Source of the DNA: Cryptomeria japonica
Lineage: Eukaryota; Streptophyta; Pinopsida; Cupressales; Cupressaceae
Direction: 5' to 3'
DNA: 64,000 nt
NCBI RefSeq assembly: GCF_030272615.1
Contig: NC_081411.1
Coordinates: forward strand, 180,568,977-180,632,976
Of the stretch, positions 1 to 10,875 are shown piece after piece. Under the pieces are notes generated by a model. It saw nothing but the letters and a program-made list of their open reading frames with translations. It did not search any database and was not told the origin of the DNA. A program made the position numbers and the translations under genes. The number at the start of each line of letters is the position of its first letter. Within the stretch, counting starts at the first letter, position 1.

Positions 1-741
1 GCATTCACTAGCCTTGTGACCATGCTGATTACAGCTGTAGCATTTGCCTTTGAATCTTGTCTTTCCATTGCTCCAACATTTGTTTGATGTGTGACCTGTC
101 TTACCACAGTAATTGCATGTAGGTCTTTGATTTCTTTGGCTACCTTGCTCGGAAGATTCACCTTCTTCATTGTAACCAAGGCCAGCTTTACCTTTTTGTT
201 TGTGAAGATTTTGCTCATTTAATTGATCCAAGTCTGTTTGAGTTTTCATCATCCTTTCATTTTCTTGCTTTTGAATATCTAGCTCATTTTTCAAACTTTC
301 ATTCTGTTCTTTGAGAATTCTGATCTCTTCATTTGCATTGGAGAGTTGCTCAGTGAGATCTTCATGCTGTACAATTTCATTGTTTCTTCCTTCTATTTCA
401 TTTTGCATTTTATTCCTTTGTTCCAGGATTTCACAAAATCTTGCAGACTGAATTTCTTGTTCTCTTCTTAGCATCCTTACTTCTTTTTGCAGTAATCCAT
501 TTTTTTCTAGGAGTTCTTTGATTGCATTGTTTGCTTCATCTACTTCATTTGAACTACTTGTAGGAAAGAGATCTTCAATTTTTGTTTCAACATACTCATG
601 ATCATTTATTTCTTTTGCTAGTTCCTTTCTTCTTTTTAGGGATTGGGAAAGATGTTCTCTTGCTTCTTTGAGTTGTGCTATGGCCATTTCCAGATCTAGC
701 TTTTCATTCTCAATAGCTTTGTCAAGTCTGAATATCTCCAT
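1..741 (-). CDS. copia gag polyprotein, N-terminal part (runs off the window)
   Basis: An open frame from an ATG at 741 (MEIFRLDKAIENEK...) to the window edge, about 247 codons with no stop. Residues from about 1 to 190 are rich in E, K, Q and L in heptad-like spacing, which suggests a long coiled coil. Near the left edge are two zinc knuckles of the CX2CX4HX4C type: the first begins CNYCGKTGHTSNKC and the second CYSCNQHGHKASEC. Double knuckles after a capsid or coiled region are typical of copia Gag, which packages the RNA genome in virus-like particles. The frame has no break in the visible part, so this copy is better preserved than the copia fragment at 52.5-55 kb. The start is the first ATG after the PBS, 50 nt downstream of it. 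Confidence 0.85.
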   Translation of the reverse strand, partial: MEIFRLDKAIENEKLDLEMAIAQLKEAREHLSQSLKRRKELAKEINDHEYVETKIEDLFPTSSSNEVDEANNAIKELLEKNGLLQKEVRMLRREQEIQSARFCEILEQRNKMQNEIEGRNNEIVQHEDLTEQLSNANEEIRILKEQNESLKNELDIQKQENERMMKTQTDLDQLNEQNLHKQKGKAGLGYNEEGESSEQGSQRNQRPTCNYCGKTGHTSNKCWSNGKTRFKGKCYSCNQHGHKASEC

Positions 742-791
742 TGTCTTGATCTTTTCTCAAGCTGTCAAACTTTTACTCTGAGAACCACAAT

Positions 792-803
792 GCTCTGATA
801 CCA
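792..803 (-). other. primer-binding site (initiator tRNA-Met)
   Basis: On the minus strand the sequence is TGGTATCAGAGC, the standard plant copia PBS complementary to the 3' end of initiator tRNA-Met. It starts two bases after the LTR end (CA) and fixes the orientation of the element. Confidence 0.93.
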
Positions 804-805
804 AT

Positions 806-1951
806 TGTTGAAAATATTCAGGACTAACCAAGTTACTGAGAGGGGAGGGGTGAATCAGTAACACTTAAAACTTTTAACTCATTTCTGCACTTGCATATAT
901 TAAACCATTCATTCATTTAATCTACTGCATGCATGAAAATATAATCATTCACAACACATAACACAAAGATTTGGTGACCCAGAAACCTTCCAAATAGAAA
1001 GTAAAACTGGGGTGGGGATGGTACCCACAAAACTTTGGTACTGTAGTAAAAGTTGGCCGGTTAAGGCTTACAATGATCACTTCTGATGATCTGCCCTGTT
1101 AGAAGCAAATTTGGACTGCTAGGTCCACCTTGTTAGAGGATTTACAAACATACAATGAAGTATGCACTCGGTTAAGAGATTTACAAAAGACTGTTAAGTC
1201 TACCCGGTAAAAGGATTTACAAACTGATTCAACTGTTAGGATGAAACAGTAGATCTTGACTTACAACTTTATTGCTGATAAGATCCTTTGAGTATTGATC
1301 TCCATCTGAGATAGATATGTCGATTCTGCTCCTTTACTGACTCTGCGAAAATGTTCTGGTCTGCTGCCTTAATGCAGTTTCTGCTCTGCTCTTTTTAATT
1401 TCGCATATTCATACATCTTACATAACATACTACAGATGGTATAATACATCACATATATATACCGTCCATAATTACATTTACATTTCATAAAGTCGGCTTC
1501 ATACAAATTAATAACATAAACTCATTCTTAAGTCGGCCTTACATAGGTGAACAAAATATTACTGAGTCGGTAGATACTCGGTTCCTCAAGCTGGCTCGGT
1601 GATCTTCTGATACATGGCGTCCACTACAATACTCGGCATCGTCATGCTCTCGGTAAGAGTAGAAGCTCGGTCCATACTAGTCCCGAAGTGTAGCTTGGAA
1701 CTCGGTAGCTGTGGTTACTCGGTAGATATAGTGTCACTCGGTAACCACTGGTGACTCGGTGAGAACTGGCTTCTCAGTAACTGCTGTTTGTCTCATATGC
1801 TTGGTGACAGTCTTACTACTCGGTTTGAACTGTTTAATCGGTGAGCTTTACTGAATGCTCGGTATAGGCTGTGGACTGAGTGATGAGCTCGGTAAGCATT
1901 CAAAATTGAATAAGTGTTTTCACTAATGACAAACATATCATTATTCCAACA
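806..1951 (-). repeat. copia 5' LTR, 1146 bp
   Basis: The ends are TGTTG...CAACA, with the PBS directly adjacent. The part at 830-1260 has the short motifs shared with the other copia LTRs of this window (GGGGTGAATCAGT, several TTAGAGGATTTACAAA-like pieces). The part at 1560-1890 is packed with CTCGGT hexamers, often CTCGGTA or CTCGGTG, which lie upstream of the presumed transcription start in the U3 half. The LTR is too divergent from those at 5.2, 47.1 and 50.6 kb to be the same subfamily. Confidence 0.88.
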
Positions 1952-2131
1952 ATTTTGGGTAGGCATGAGGTGCCAGATGAGGTGCAATTTGAGTTTAGAT
2001 GCCATTTTTGATGTACAAGATCATAATCAGGTCTTCAATCAGGCTGAGGGGTGCAAACACTAAGGTGAAGACCCAAATGCAGTTGAAATTGCAAAGGGTG
2101 CAATTTTAGGATGCTACATTTAGCCCCCAGT
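1952..2131 (-). repeat. gypsy 3' LTR fragment plus polypurine tract
   Basis: On the minus strand, ACTGGGGGCTAAA (2131-2119) is a polypurine tract directly followed by TGTAGCATCC, a canonical LTR start at 2118. The LTR then runs to 1952, where the copia element interrupts it. The remainder must lie left of the window. This identifies 2.1-4.5 kb as the internal 3' part of a minus-strand gypsy-like element. Confidence 0.65.
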
Positions 2132-3452
2132 TCAATAGGAGTATGAAGTCTATCATACTCTCAGTAAAAAACAAAGGGTTTAGATTGAAAAATTTCACCA
2201 AGTCATCAAGAAGGCAAGATACACACAGCCCCTAGTGGACTTTAGGATCTTACAACTTTGATAACAAGATAAAAGGGACATTTTTGAGAGAGAGAGAAAG
2301 AGAGAGAACCATTACTACAAATTAATAAGTTTCTCTTACTATGAATCATGAAAAGAAAAATACAAAAAATTACAAAGTAAAAGGAAAATTTATCTAAGTA
2401 ACTTAAGTATCAAGAGAGACTTCCATTGAGTGGAGTGTATGCCCCGACGTTAAGGCGATTGCACATGCCTTATTGGGGGCAATTGCTTTAAGGTAGGATA
2501 CACCCCAAGAAGATAAGCATGTTATCACAATGATTTAGCCCCCAAGAAGGGACAAGTCAAAGGATAATGATCACAAAACATAAAACATGGGGTGGTTTCA
2601 CGTACAATTGGGGTCAGTATGTGTTTGTATGATAACCAATGTATATCATGCATATATATGCATAGAAATATCCTCATTCTGCAAAGAAAGGAAACCACCT
2701 TGGAAGAAGGGAACAAGTATCTTTTGAGTCAACATAGGAGAGACCAAAATAGATCTTAATATTTTGTATTGTCCTCAAGTAGACAATACTATGGACAACA
2801 AATAGAAGAAATGAGAGACAAATAGAAGGTCACAAAAAAGAGAAAGATATGAGAGGGAGAGAGAATCTACGATGCTAATGAAGCTGATCAAGCACCTTAT
2901 CCACCTACTGATCTTTCTCATCATTGTTTTGGGAAGGCAGAAAATATGCAAGAGGAGCCACATTAAGCATGGTAGATGGAGCTATCACAAGTTCCAAACA
3001 AGGACTATGCTATAATGATGGATCACTTTGTTTGTTACTAGGAGCTAGGATTAATTCTTGGGAAAATATCTTAGATAAATAATTGTAAACATAAATATAT
3101 TCATATTCATCATCTAAAATATTAGGATCAACATTCTCATCATTAACAACATTCTCACCTATTTCTTCATCAAGATTAATAAAATAGGAGCTCTAATAGG
3201 AACATAACTTGAACCATCAATTGTGCTAATTATTTTGCATCATGGAGATTTAGGTTGAACTTCTTGTTTAGGAGAAGTTTGATCAATTGGAATTATATCA
3301 AGAAATGATGTCTTGGGAGAAGAAATGGCTTGGGAAGAAAGTTCATGAGCTTGAGCATGATGTCTCTATCAGCCTTCTCTCACATAATGGTTTTGTTTGG
3401 TTTTAACAGAAGGTTGTGAAGGTGTAGTTTCAACTGGTGTAGGCTCTTTTTA
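2132..3452. other. internal region of decayed gypsy-like element, no gene seen
   Basis: No conserved RT or integrase motif could be found in any frame between the polypurine tract and the protease-like remnant, so pol has probably been deleted. A short (GA)n tract lies at about 2287-2308. The text is rich in stops on both strands. Confidence 0.5.
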
Positions 3453-4412
3453 TTATTTTAAGGAAGGATGAATCGGTTGAGGTCTTTTAGGTTGAACAAT
3501 AGGAGGTCTTAGGTGCTTCTCTTTATAAGTTGTTGGAGGTGGAACTACACCATATAGAGGAGGAATAGAGGGTGTAGGAAGGAGACTAGGTTCATCATGA
3601 CAAGGAGGAATAGGTCTATCCTTAGGAGGAATAATATGTTTATCCTTAGGAGAAGGAATAGATTTGGCTTTTAGAGGAAGAGTATTTCTATCCTTTGGAG
3701 GGATAATAGTCTCATGAGAAGGTATTGATTCCTCTTTGGGAAGAAGATTATTTCTTTCCTTAGAAGGAAGAACAATCTTATCCTCAAGAAGAGGTATATG
3801 ATGATTAGTTGAGGGAAGACTAAGGGTTGGATTTCTAGGTTTACTCAAGGATAAAATCATCTCATTTTTCCACTTTTGATATGATTTAAAGAGATAATCA
3901 CTTCTAGGTTGAAGAGGTTGGAATTGTTTGGACCAAAAGTAATCAAGACAAACATCTCCATGTCTTATTATAGGTTGATATATGTTATAATTAACAATTA
4001 TTATTTTGTCATCATGAGGAAATTTCAAACACGTGTGAACATTAGAAGTGACCTCTTTCATGGAAGAGATCCAAGGATGTACCACTTCACACAAAATTGA
4101 TCAGATATAGGAATGATAACAAAGATGACATCTAAGAATTTAGTGCTAACATCAATAGGAAGTGTAAGAGAACCAATAGCAGGACAAGAGATATCATCAA
4201 AGACTTTAACTATCACATTAGATTTATCATATGTCACTTGATGCAATTTGAAAAGTATAAAGAATTTCTTGAATGATAATATTAACCATACAAGTAGGAT
4301 CAATAAGGATCCTTTTGGAGCTCAAAATCACTGGTTTGATGATCCCTAAGAGTATGGCACTTTCTATGATTAGTATCAATAATTGATTTTGGCCAACTAG
4401 TGGAATGATCAA
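3453..4412 (-). pseudogene. gypsy aspartic protease / linker remnant
   Basis: Three overlapping minus-strand frames line up with the protease region of gypsy polyproteins. One frame gives LIDPTCMVNIII (the region of the D-S/T-G-A active site and following INI). The next gives TLPIDVSTKFLDVIFVIIP and SDQFCVK. The third gives PWISSMKEV and CLKFPHDDKIIIV, equivalent to the conserved 'GRPWIHxMxVVPS' and 'CIKFPHNG' of the intact Tat copy at 13.65-13.74 kb. About 150 residues of P- and K-rich linker follow with several PPKD/PSKE-type repeats. At least two frameshifts separate the pieces and the catalytic DSG/DGG is not visible, so this is not functional. It could instead be a captured host retropepsin-like gene, but the nearby polypurine tract and LTR favour an element remnant. 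Confidence 0.55.
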
Positions 4413-4981
4413 TTTGATCTAATTTCCCTTCACTTCTGGCTCTACTAGACAAAGGTGGGTGTACCTTATCACCAAATTTTCTTTATATATAGTACAATTA
4501 GCTAGTAATACTAATGAAAATTATATTACAATACTCCTATCTTAGGTTACTTTTAAATGGCATGAAAGTGAGAATGACTTTATATTTTATTTCTTCTACT
4601 CCTACTTTACAAAACTAAAATTGAAATGAGATATTACTTCCTACTTTGTGAAATTAAAATGAAAATGTGTTCTTCTCTAGTTTCTATGGAATACAATGCT
4701 AAACAATGCAATATTGATCAGTGTCCCTCCCTTAATTGGGCACAGAGTCTTATGGAGCTCCCTTTCATTTTGTCTCCTTACTAAACAGTTTTACACAACC
4801 ATCCACTATTGATCTTCCCACACCTATTGACTTAATCCTATTATGAATGACAAATTTAATCAAGCTCACACAATAACTTATCCAAGAATGTATACCTCCT
4901 TGTTCATAAAATAAAAATAACAAGATAGTAATAGTATATAGAAAGAACATTATCAAGAATTATCACAATAAATGATTATAG
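4413..4981. other. AT-rich flank, nothing recognised
   Basis: No coding or structural signal could be supported. The right limit is set by the start of the composite repeat copy A at about 4982, where similarity to 28922 begins abruptly at TCTTTGCTTTGATATG. Confidence 0.5.
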
Positions 4982-5238
4982 GTTCTTTGCTTTGATATGT
5001 TTGATGTGATTTTGATAATGTTTGGTTTCAGAAGTTTTGGACCTCGTTTAAGACTAACCTGTCTGGTTTTGAGTGTACTGATTATGTTTAAGACAAGATG
5101 GTGATCACGTTGATAGTTTGATAGTGATTCGATAGAATAGACAATTTATAAGCTTGATTGAAGATGTTTGGACAAGATAGTTGTATCCTTTGTTTAACTT
5201 CGTGCAAAGCGTTTATTGGATATCTGCTAGGGTGTTTG

Positions 5239-6353
5239 TGATGAATAATAAGGGGGGGGGTGAATTAGTATGCCAAAAAAATTTGCACTTAAACACTTTA
5301 CAAGACTGACAATAAACTGGTAAAACAATTTAGTAGACAAACCAGTTAGCACACATACAAACCAAATAGCAAATAATGCATTCACCCACAAAAGCACAAA
5401 CACCATAACAATGAGATTTTGACGTGGAAACCCAAATGGGAAAAACCACAGTGAGATGGAACTCACAAGTAACTATCTGCAGAATAGGAACCAGATCGGT
5501 TAAGGTCTTACAATGTTCTTTACTAGAATAGATCCTATTAGGAATCTTAATCTCTGTTAGGAGATAAGTCCGATTAAAGACTACCTTGCTAGAGGATTTT
5601 AGATCCACAGATGTGAACCACCTTGTTAAAGGATTTACAAAAGGCTTTTGGGCCTACCCGGTTAAGGGCTACAAAATTGTCAAAGATGTGAGTAATCAAC
5701 AAATGTTTGATCTAGCTAGTAGCACAGACTGCTTGGTTAGATTCTTGATAGCTCATTCTTAATGCACTCCAGCATTACTTTAGTCTTCTACACATTCATA
5801 TTCTCTTCAACTCCTCAATCACCTTAAACCCTAGCAACAACATAAACTTTCGCTACAGCAACATCAACAACCTAAAACCCTAGACATGATGTCCTTATAA
5901 AGGAATCTGATTTCATGTCAGTCCAATAGGATTACACTACAATTTCCTAGGTTCAATGAACCTGGACATACTTGGTAACATGACACAAAAAGCACCATTA
6001 AAGTGTCGACACTATCAAACAATCAGTGGATGGTAACTCATCACAAAATGTCGGTTGGTAACTCATCACAGAGTATTAACGGTTCATACAAAATGCCGGT
6101 TGCCGGTTTGACAAAAATGAAGATTGGTAAAAATGTGTTAAGCCGCTTTAGTCCCTCGTACCACTTGGGGTCAACATGCTGCTTCAGACTGGGAAAGACA
6201 TTTTGCAAAACACCAATAGTCTAAAGACTATAATACAACATACTGGTTGGAACAAATACCGGTTGTGCTCTAACTCATACATATAAAGGGGATCTCAATG
6301 CAAGTGTGTGTCCATCAATGGCAATCACAACATAAACATAAAAAATGCCAACA
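5239..6353 (-). mobile_element. solo copia LTR, 1115 bp, TSD GTTTG
   Basis: The ends are TGATG...CAACA, and both sides carry the 5-bp duplication GTTTG (5234-5238 and 6354-6358). Copy B at about 29170 has the empty site (AGGGTGTTTGATTCTTG), so the insertion is defined to the base. On the minus strand it begins TGTTGGCATTTTTTATG, a common copia LTR start. No internal sequence remains, so it probably arose by LTR-LTR recombination. Confidence 0.93.
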
Positions 6354-6459
6354 GTTTGACTCTTGCGAGACAATTTATTGCAAGTTTTTTAATTGATTTT
6401 TTAAATGTTTTTGGATTTTGCGGAATGATATTTGATTGTTTTTGGATTGATTTTTTTAG

Positions 6460-6614
6460 GACTTTATTTGAATGTTTAAGATTTTTTCAGGACTTTGTCT
6501 GAATGTTTATGATTTTTTTAGGACTTTATTTGAATGTTTAATATTTTTTCAGGACATTATCTAAATGTTTAGGATTTTTTCAAGACTTTATCTGAATGTT
6601 TAGGATTTTTTTAG
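6460..6614. repeat. minisatellite, 5 x 31 bp
   Basis: Five units of exactly 31 bp, consensus GACTTTATYTGAATGTTTAG followed by GATTTTTTYAG. The orthologous array in copy B is at 29278-29430, where one unit has lost 2 bp. Confidence 0.85.
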
Positions 6615-7869
6615 TTATGCCACCAAGTATGCAAACCTATGATGACATGATGATCTACATAATGTGGTGGAGACAATGAATTTTTCAAATGCAATATGCC
6701 ATATGAAGATGTGGATCCTAAACAAGGATGACTGTGTGTGCCCCTCATTCTAAAATGTACTAATTGAATCGAAGGTATGAAATGTTTCAAAGATAGAAGT
6801 TCAATCCGTTCTCAAAAGGCTTTAGATCATCCAATCTAACACACTATGTAACCAAGATTTATGAACAAAGGTGCAAAAAACTTCTCTATAAATTCTTGAA
6901 ACTTTGATCTTCATTTGCCATTGTGTGTGCATTGAATTCATTCTGACTCTTATAACCATCAAAGACCCTTGAAATACTATGTGGCTAGATACATAAGTTA
7001 TTCTAACTTCAAAAGCATCCTAGATAGAGCCTCGTTGGCAGAAAGATTTTAGGGCTCTGATGAGGTTATACACTGTAATCTCTCAAATATTGCTCCATTG
7101 CTAGCAGGTGTCCATAGCCTTGATGGAGTTATTTGTATGTTCCCATAGTCAATCTTTTTATTATCGCCTTTTGATGGAAAGGGCATATAATTTTTCTTTT
7201 CTTATTCTTCATTTTCTTGCCTTGACTTGTACTAATGAAACCTATGTGGGTATGATAATTACAACGATGCTGAAGTAGAGTTTTGGATTTTTCACTAGCC
7301 ACATGACAAACAAGGTATATATAATAATAGAGCATTGATCAATGTTGGAGGTATAGAAAATGATAGATTTTGGGTAACAAGGTTCAATAGTGTAACCTAT
7401 ACTCAACCATAGATAAAGCTCAATGACAAGGCGATGTTTGAAACTAAATAACTAAAGGCCTCCTAAAGACTTCATGATTAAGTATCTAGGAAATGAGTCC
7501 ACCTTCTTTCCTTTCATCGCAGACAAGTGAACAACTCTAACAATCATCTTATGTTATTGATGCAACTATATGAGAAAGCAATAATGGTATGCAACTATAT
7601 GTTGTGCAATGGTGATATGCAAGCAACTATGATGTATTATAAAATGAAGATATGCAATAAAGAAATATGCAAATGCAGTACTGAAAATTGAAGTGAACCC
7701 ACCCTTAAATGATAAGAGTCATTTCAAACTACTTTGGTTATAACAAAAGGACCTAACTAGTTAGGCTCGAACTTTCCTAGTTTTTTGCGTTTAGCGAGAT
7801 TCCTTTGATTTTCTTGAAGAATGATGTCACCTACCTCGAAGCAACATGGGTTCACTCTTTTATTGTAGC

Positions 7870-8662
7870 TGTAGACACTCAAAATTGTCATGTCTAATTA
7901 AATAAATATTTTATTTATTTAATTATCTAAGCCTAATTCTTCTATTAATTAAATAAATTTTTATTTATTTAATTAATTCATTTATCCTCTTCTAGCCTTA
8001 TTTCTCATTTAAATAAATACATTTATTTATTTAAATTATCCCTTTCCTAAATTAAATAAATATTTTATTTATTTAATTGTCCTACTTCTTCTATTAATTA
8101 AATAAATTTTTATTTATTTAATTAATTCATTATCTCTTTCTACACATGACACATGTCATTCATCTCTTATTTCCTACACTACCTACCTCTTTCATTATTT
8201 TGGTATTTCTTTTACCTACCCTCTAATCCTAGCCGACCTCTCTTTTTACACCTCTCAATCTTAACCCTCCATTTCATATTGTGTCTTCTATTTAAGGAGA
8301 TGCTTCCTTCATTGTCAGACCCTAATGCCTAATGACTAGTCCTAATAACTAATTTTGAAGACTTGGCTACACTACAATTCCACTTGCAACCACATTCCAT
8401 TCTTTGTTGAGCTCTTGTGCATACAAAAAATCTGAGAGCAAGTATATCAAGCAAGATCAATGGAGATAGGAAGAATGGAGATCAAAACCCTATTCGACAT
8501 GTGATGGTATAATCTTTGTAATTTTGGGTTATTTTGCATTGTCTTAGGTTATCTTCATATGTTATGGTGGATCTTTGTTCATTGTTAGGCTAGGGTTTAG
8601 TGGTTGGATTCATTTAGCCTTGCAATATTATTGTTATTTGTTATCCATTTTCACCATGTACA
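7870..8662 (+). repeat. Tat 5' LTR, 793 bp
   Basis: The U3 portion holds five AT-rich palindromic modules (about 7895-7925, 7944-7977, 8007-8036, 8049-8078, 8093-8127), each of the type TTAATTAAATAAA / TTTATTTAATTAA. A TATA-like CTATTTAAGG lies at 8288-8297, so transcription probably starts near 8320. The LTR ends TGTACA and is followed directly by the PBS. Confidence 0.95.
8289..8295 (+). promoter_or_regulatory. TATA-like box of the Tat LTR promoter
   Basis: TATTTAA sits about 420 bp into the LTR, just downstream of the palindromic block and a C/T-rich stretch. The same box is at 23604-23610 in the 3' LTR. It is the best core-promoter candidate for the sense transcript; the start site itself is inferred. 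Confidence 0.5.
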
Positions 8663-8665
8663 TTT

Positions 8666-8683
8666 TGGCACGCCCGGTGGGAC
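8666..8683 (+). other. primer-binding site of the Tat element
   Basis: TGGCACGCCCGGTGGGAC starts three bases after the LTR. Its reverse complement ends in GCCA, as expected for pairing with a tRNA 3' end. I could not assign the tRNA from memory. Confidence 0.7.
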
Positions 8684-8836
8684 ACTTGTCCCTTTGCATT
8701 TAACATTTTTGTTGCAGATTTTGCATTTTTGAAGTTGCAGATCGGACAATTTTTCGACGACATTTAGGTTTTTCCGTGTCTGCGAGTGTTCAGATAGCGT
8801 TTTTGTGTTTCAAAGGCATCTGTATACTCTGGAATC

Positions 8837-9030
8837 GCGTCTGTGTTTTTGCCAATTTTTGTTTTGCAGGTTTTCGAAAGGTGCGTCTGTGATTCCGAAC
8901 CGCGTCTGCACTGCATAAGATCGTGTCTGCATCATTTAACAGCGTCTGTGACATCCAAGCGCGTCTGTGCATTACAGAATCGTGTCTGTGTCGTACAGAC
9001 GCGTCTGTGTCTGGTATAGAAGCGTATGTG
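8837..9030 (+). repeat. motif array A: GCGTCTGTG about every 20 nt
   Basis: Exact cores start at 8837, 8883, 8942, 8961 and 9001. Near matches at 8902, 8922, 8982 and 9022 keep the phase. From 8883 to 9022 the starts are 19-21 nt apart; the sequence between cores is not conserved. Confidence 0.85.
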
Positions 9031-10231
9031 CTTTCTGTTTTGCAAATTTTAATGTTTCTTTGATTCAGGTTTTTCGGATTTTGTATTTAGGGTTTTAGAT
9101 CTGGTTTATTTTCGGCTAACCCTTGCAGATCTAGCTAACCTGGTTTGTGCAGCTTGCTTTTGAGGCAAAAATGTTTTTGTTGAAGGCCCCTTTTCACAAA
9201 GTCTTTTTGGGTTTTCTAAAATTTACCTAACTTGTGTGCTTGCAGGAAGGGGTTATCATTTGAAACTACTAACAATTTTGTTGCAGGGCCTTAGTTAGGG
9301 TTTTGTAATTTTGTTGTGTGCCTTGTTTTCATAGCTTAGCAAACACTTCAATTGGTGCACTAAAATTGAATCATTGTCTTTTGTGTCTTGAGCAATAGGC
9401 TCTTTTTGTTTAATCTTTAGAGGGCCTGTCTTCCCGTGTGGTCATTAGGACTACTAGTGAGAAGAGAACGACCCAAGTGGTAGCGAGGAAAACCCACCTC
9501 TTCCAAGCCACTATAATCAAATGTATTCATGGTGAAAACTATTAATAACGTGTGCTGATTAGTTCATACCGACACTATGTCTCCCCATAAACCCGTTTGA
9601 TCAAATTTATTTGATCATTTGTAGGGCATAACCCCTACCAGCTGGGAGCCTTCTGTATTTATAGAGCTGAAAGTGCCGCATGTATGGCCACACAAGCGGA
9701 TGCCCTTACTAGCACCTTTTTGTTTTAGAAGCCCAAATCCTTCTAGTTGTTGAGGCAGGAGGTCGGACCTCTGGTAGCGGCCCACACACATACGGTTCTT
9801 AGTAGAGATACAAAGTTTGCCATGGGGAGTTTTCATGGGGACTGATGCTTGGCTGACCCGAGAAGTGAGTGCCGAGGGTGGAGCCAGTGAGGTCAAGCAT
9901 CTAAGTATCCGCTCTGAATAGCGTAGCCTCGAGGGTAAAACCTTATGTGGGATCAACAACTATTGTCTTGGCCAGCCCTAAGATTTGTGCTTGTCTTATG
10001 CTAAACACTCAAACATTCAAGACAAAACAACAAAACATGGTGTCTTTTGTGTCTTCAAGTGTATGCAAAAACTTTTTACATCAAACAACACACTTTTGGA
10101 GTCTAAACAGTTTGCAAACATTGAGTCATCAATATTGTGTCCTCTTGTCACGAAAAACAGTCAAACAGTCAGATTTGGTCACAACAAAACAACTTCACAG
10201 ATAGGAAAAATTGCACTAAGGTTACAAAAAT

Positions 10232-10380
10232 GCGTCTGTGTCTGTTCAAACCACGTCTGTATCAGATAAGCGCGTCTGTGAAGTACAGAATAGCGTCTGT
10301 GTTTTTATCAGCGTTTGCGTCAAACAGAGAGGCGTCTGTGTCTGGAAAAAGCGTCTGTGAAGTATACAGAGGCGTCTGTG
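10232..10380 (+). repeat. motif array B: GCGTCTGTG about every 20 nt
   Basis: Exact cores start at 10232, 10272, 10293, 10332, 10351 and 10372, with variants at 10252 (ACGTCTGTA) and 10311 (GCGTTTGCG). The spacing is 18-21 nt, as in array A. Confidence 0.85.
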
Positions 10381-10875
10381 TCAGGATTTGAAAACTTTAA
10401 TAGTCAAGCAAACAAAGAAAATCAGTTTCGGCATACTTGAGCTTTTTAGGTTGTCTCTTCAGGTTTCATCTAGCATTCAGCCTGTTCTAAGGTCTCATAC
10501 AGTCCATCATTGCTTTACATCTCATTTTACATTCATACTTGTCTAAAAACTTGAGTCAAAAAGGTCACTTGCTTGTCCTCACTATACTCTTTCAACACAC
10601 TACATACTACTACACTTTGCTAAGTGATCCCTCATCAAGGTTTCTTACCTTTGGGTCTCATTTGGTCTTACTTAGAGTCAAGGTCAGCTTACCTCATCAA
10701 GAGAAACTATCCTCTCTTTGGAAGTCACACCTACTCTACTACTTACATACTTGGTCTTACACTTTGGACATTGCAAGTACACCCCAAGATTCATTTACAC
10801 TCCATACAACTCTTGGTCTTCCATACTCCTGTCATTTTCATCTAGTTTCTCACATCTTGATCTAACACCTAGTTC

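Larger units (their letters stand above)
1..1951 (-). mobile_element. Ty1/copia LTR retrotransposon, 5' part only
   Basis: Reading on the minus strand the order is 5' LTR (1951 to 806), a primer-binding site (803 to 792) and gag (741 to beyond the left edge). Protease, integrase, RT and the 3' LTR would lie outside the window. The element sits inside a gypsy 3' LTR, because gypsy LTR sequence resumes at 1952. The 5 bp next to the right end are ATTTT; whether they are a target-site duplication cannot be checked because the other end is missing. Confidence 0.85.
4982..7869 (-). repeat. composite repeat copy A, left part: Tat-B-type 3' spacer and integrase tail
   Basis: After removing the solo LTR at 5239-6353, this stretch matches 28922 to about 30717 almost continuously, roughly 90-95% by eye. 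It is the non-coding spacer found between the pol end and the PMD gene in the minus-strand Tat-B element. The last part (about 7702-7869) is the degenerate end of an integrase on the minus strand, equivalent to 'KFEPNWLGPFVITK'. The match is broken at 7869 by the full-length Tat element and resumes at 23983. Confidence 0.75.
8663..10875 (+). other. long untranslated leader of the Tat element
   Basis: The 2.2 kb between PBS and gag contains no long reading frame. It has two arrays of the core GCGTCTGTG (8837-9030 and 10232-10380). Between them is a GC-richer block (about 9420-9970) that may be a structured packaging or dimerisation region; this is inference. Short frames in it show no known domain. 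Confidence 0.7.

Noticed and set aside
3909-4100. Plus-strand 63-codon frame
   Set aside because: It overlaps the better-supported minus-strand protease remnant.
8790-10391. Short frames in the Tat leader as extra genes
   Set aside because: They cross the motif arrays and the non-coding leader and show no start context or domain.
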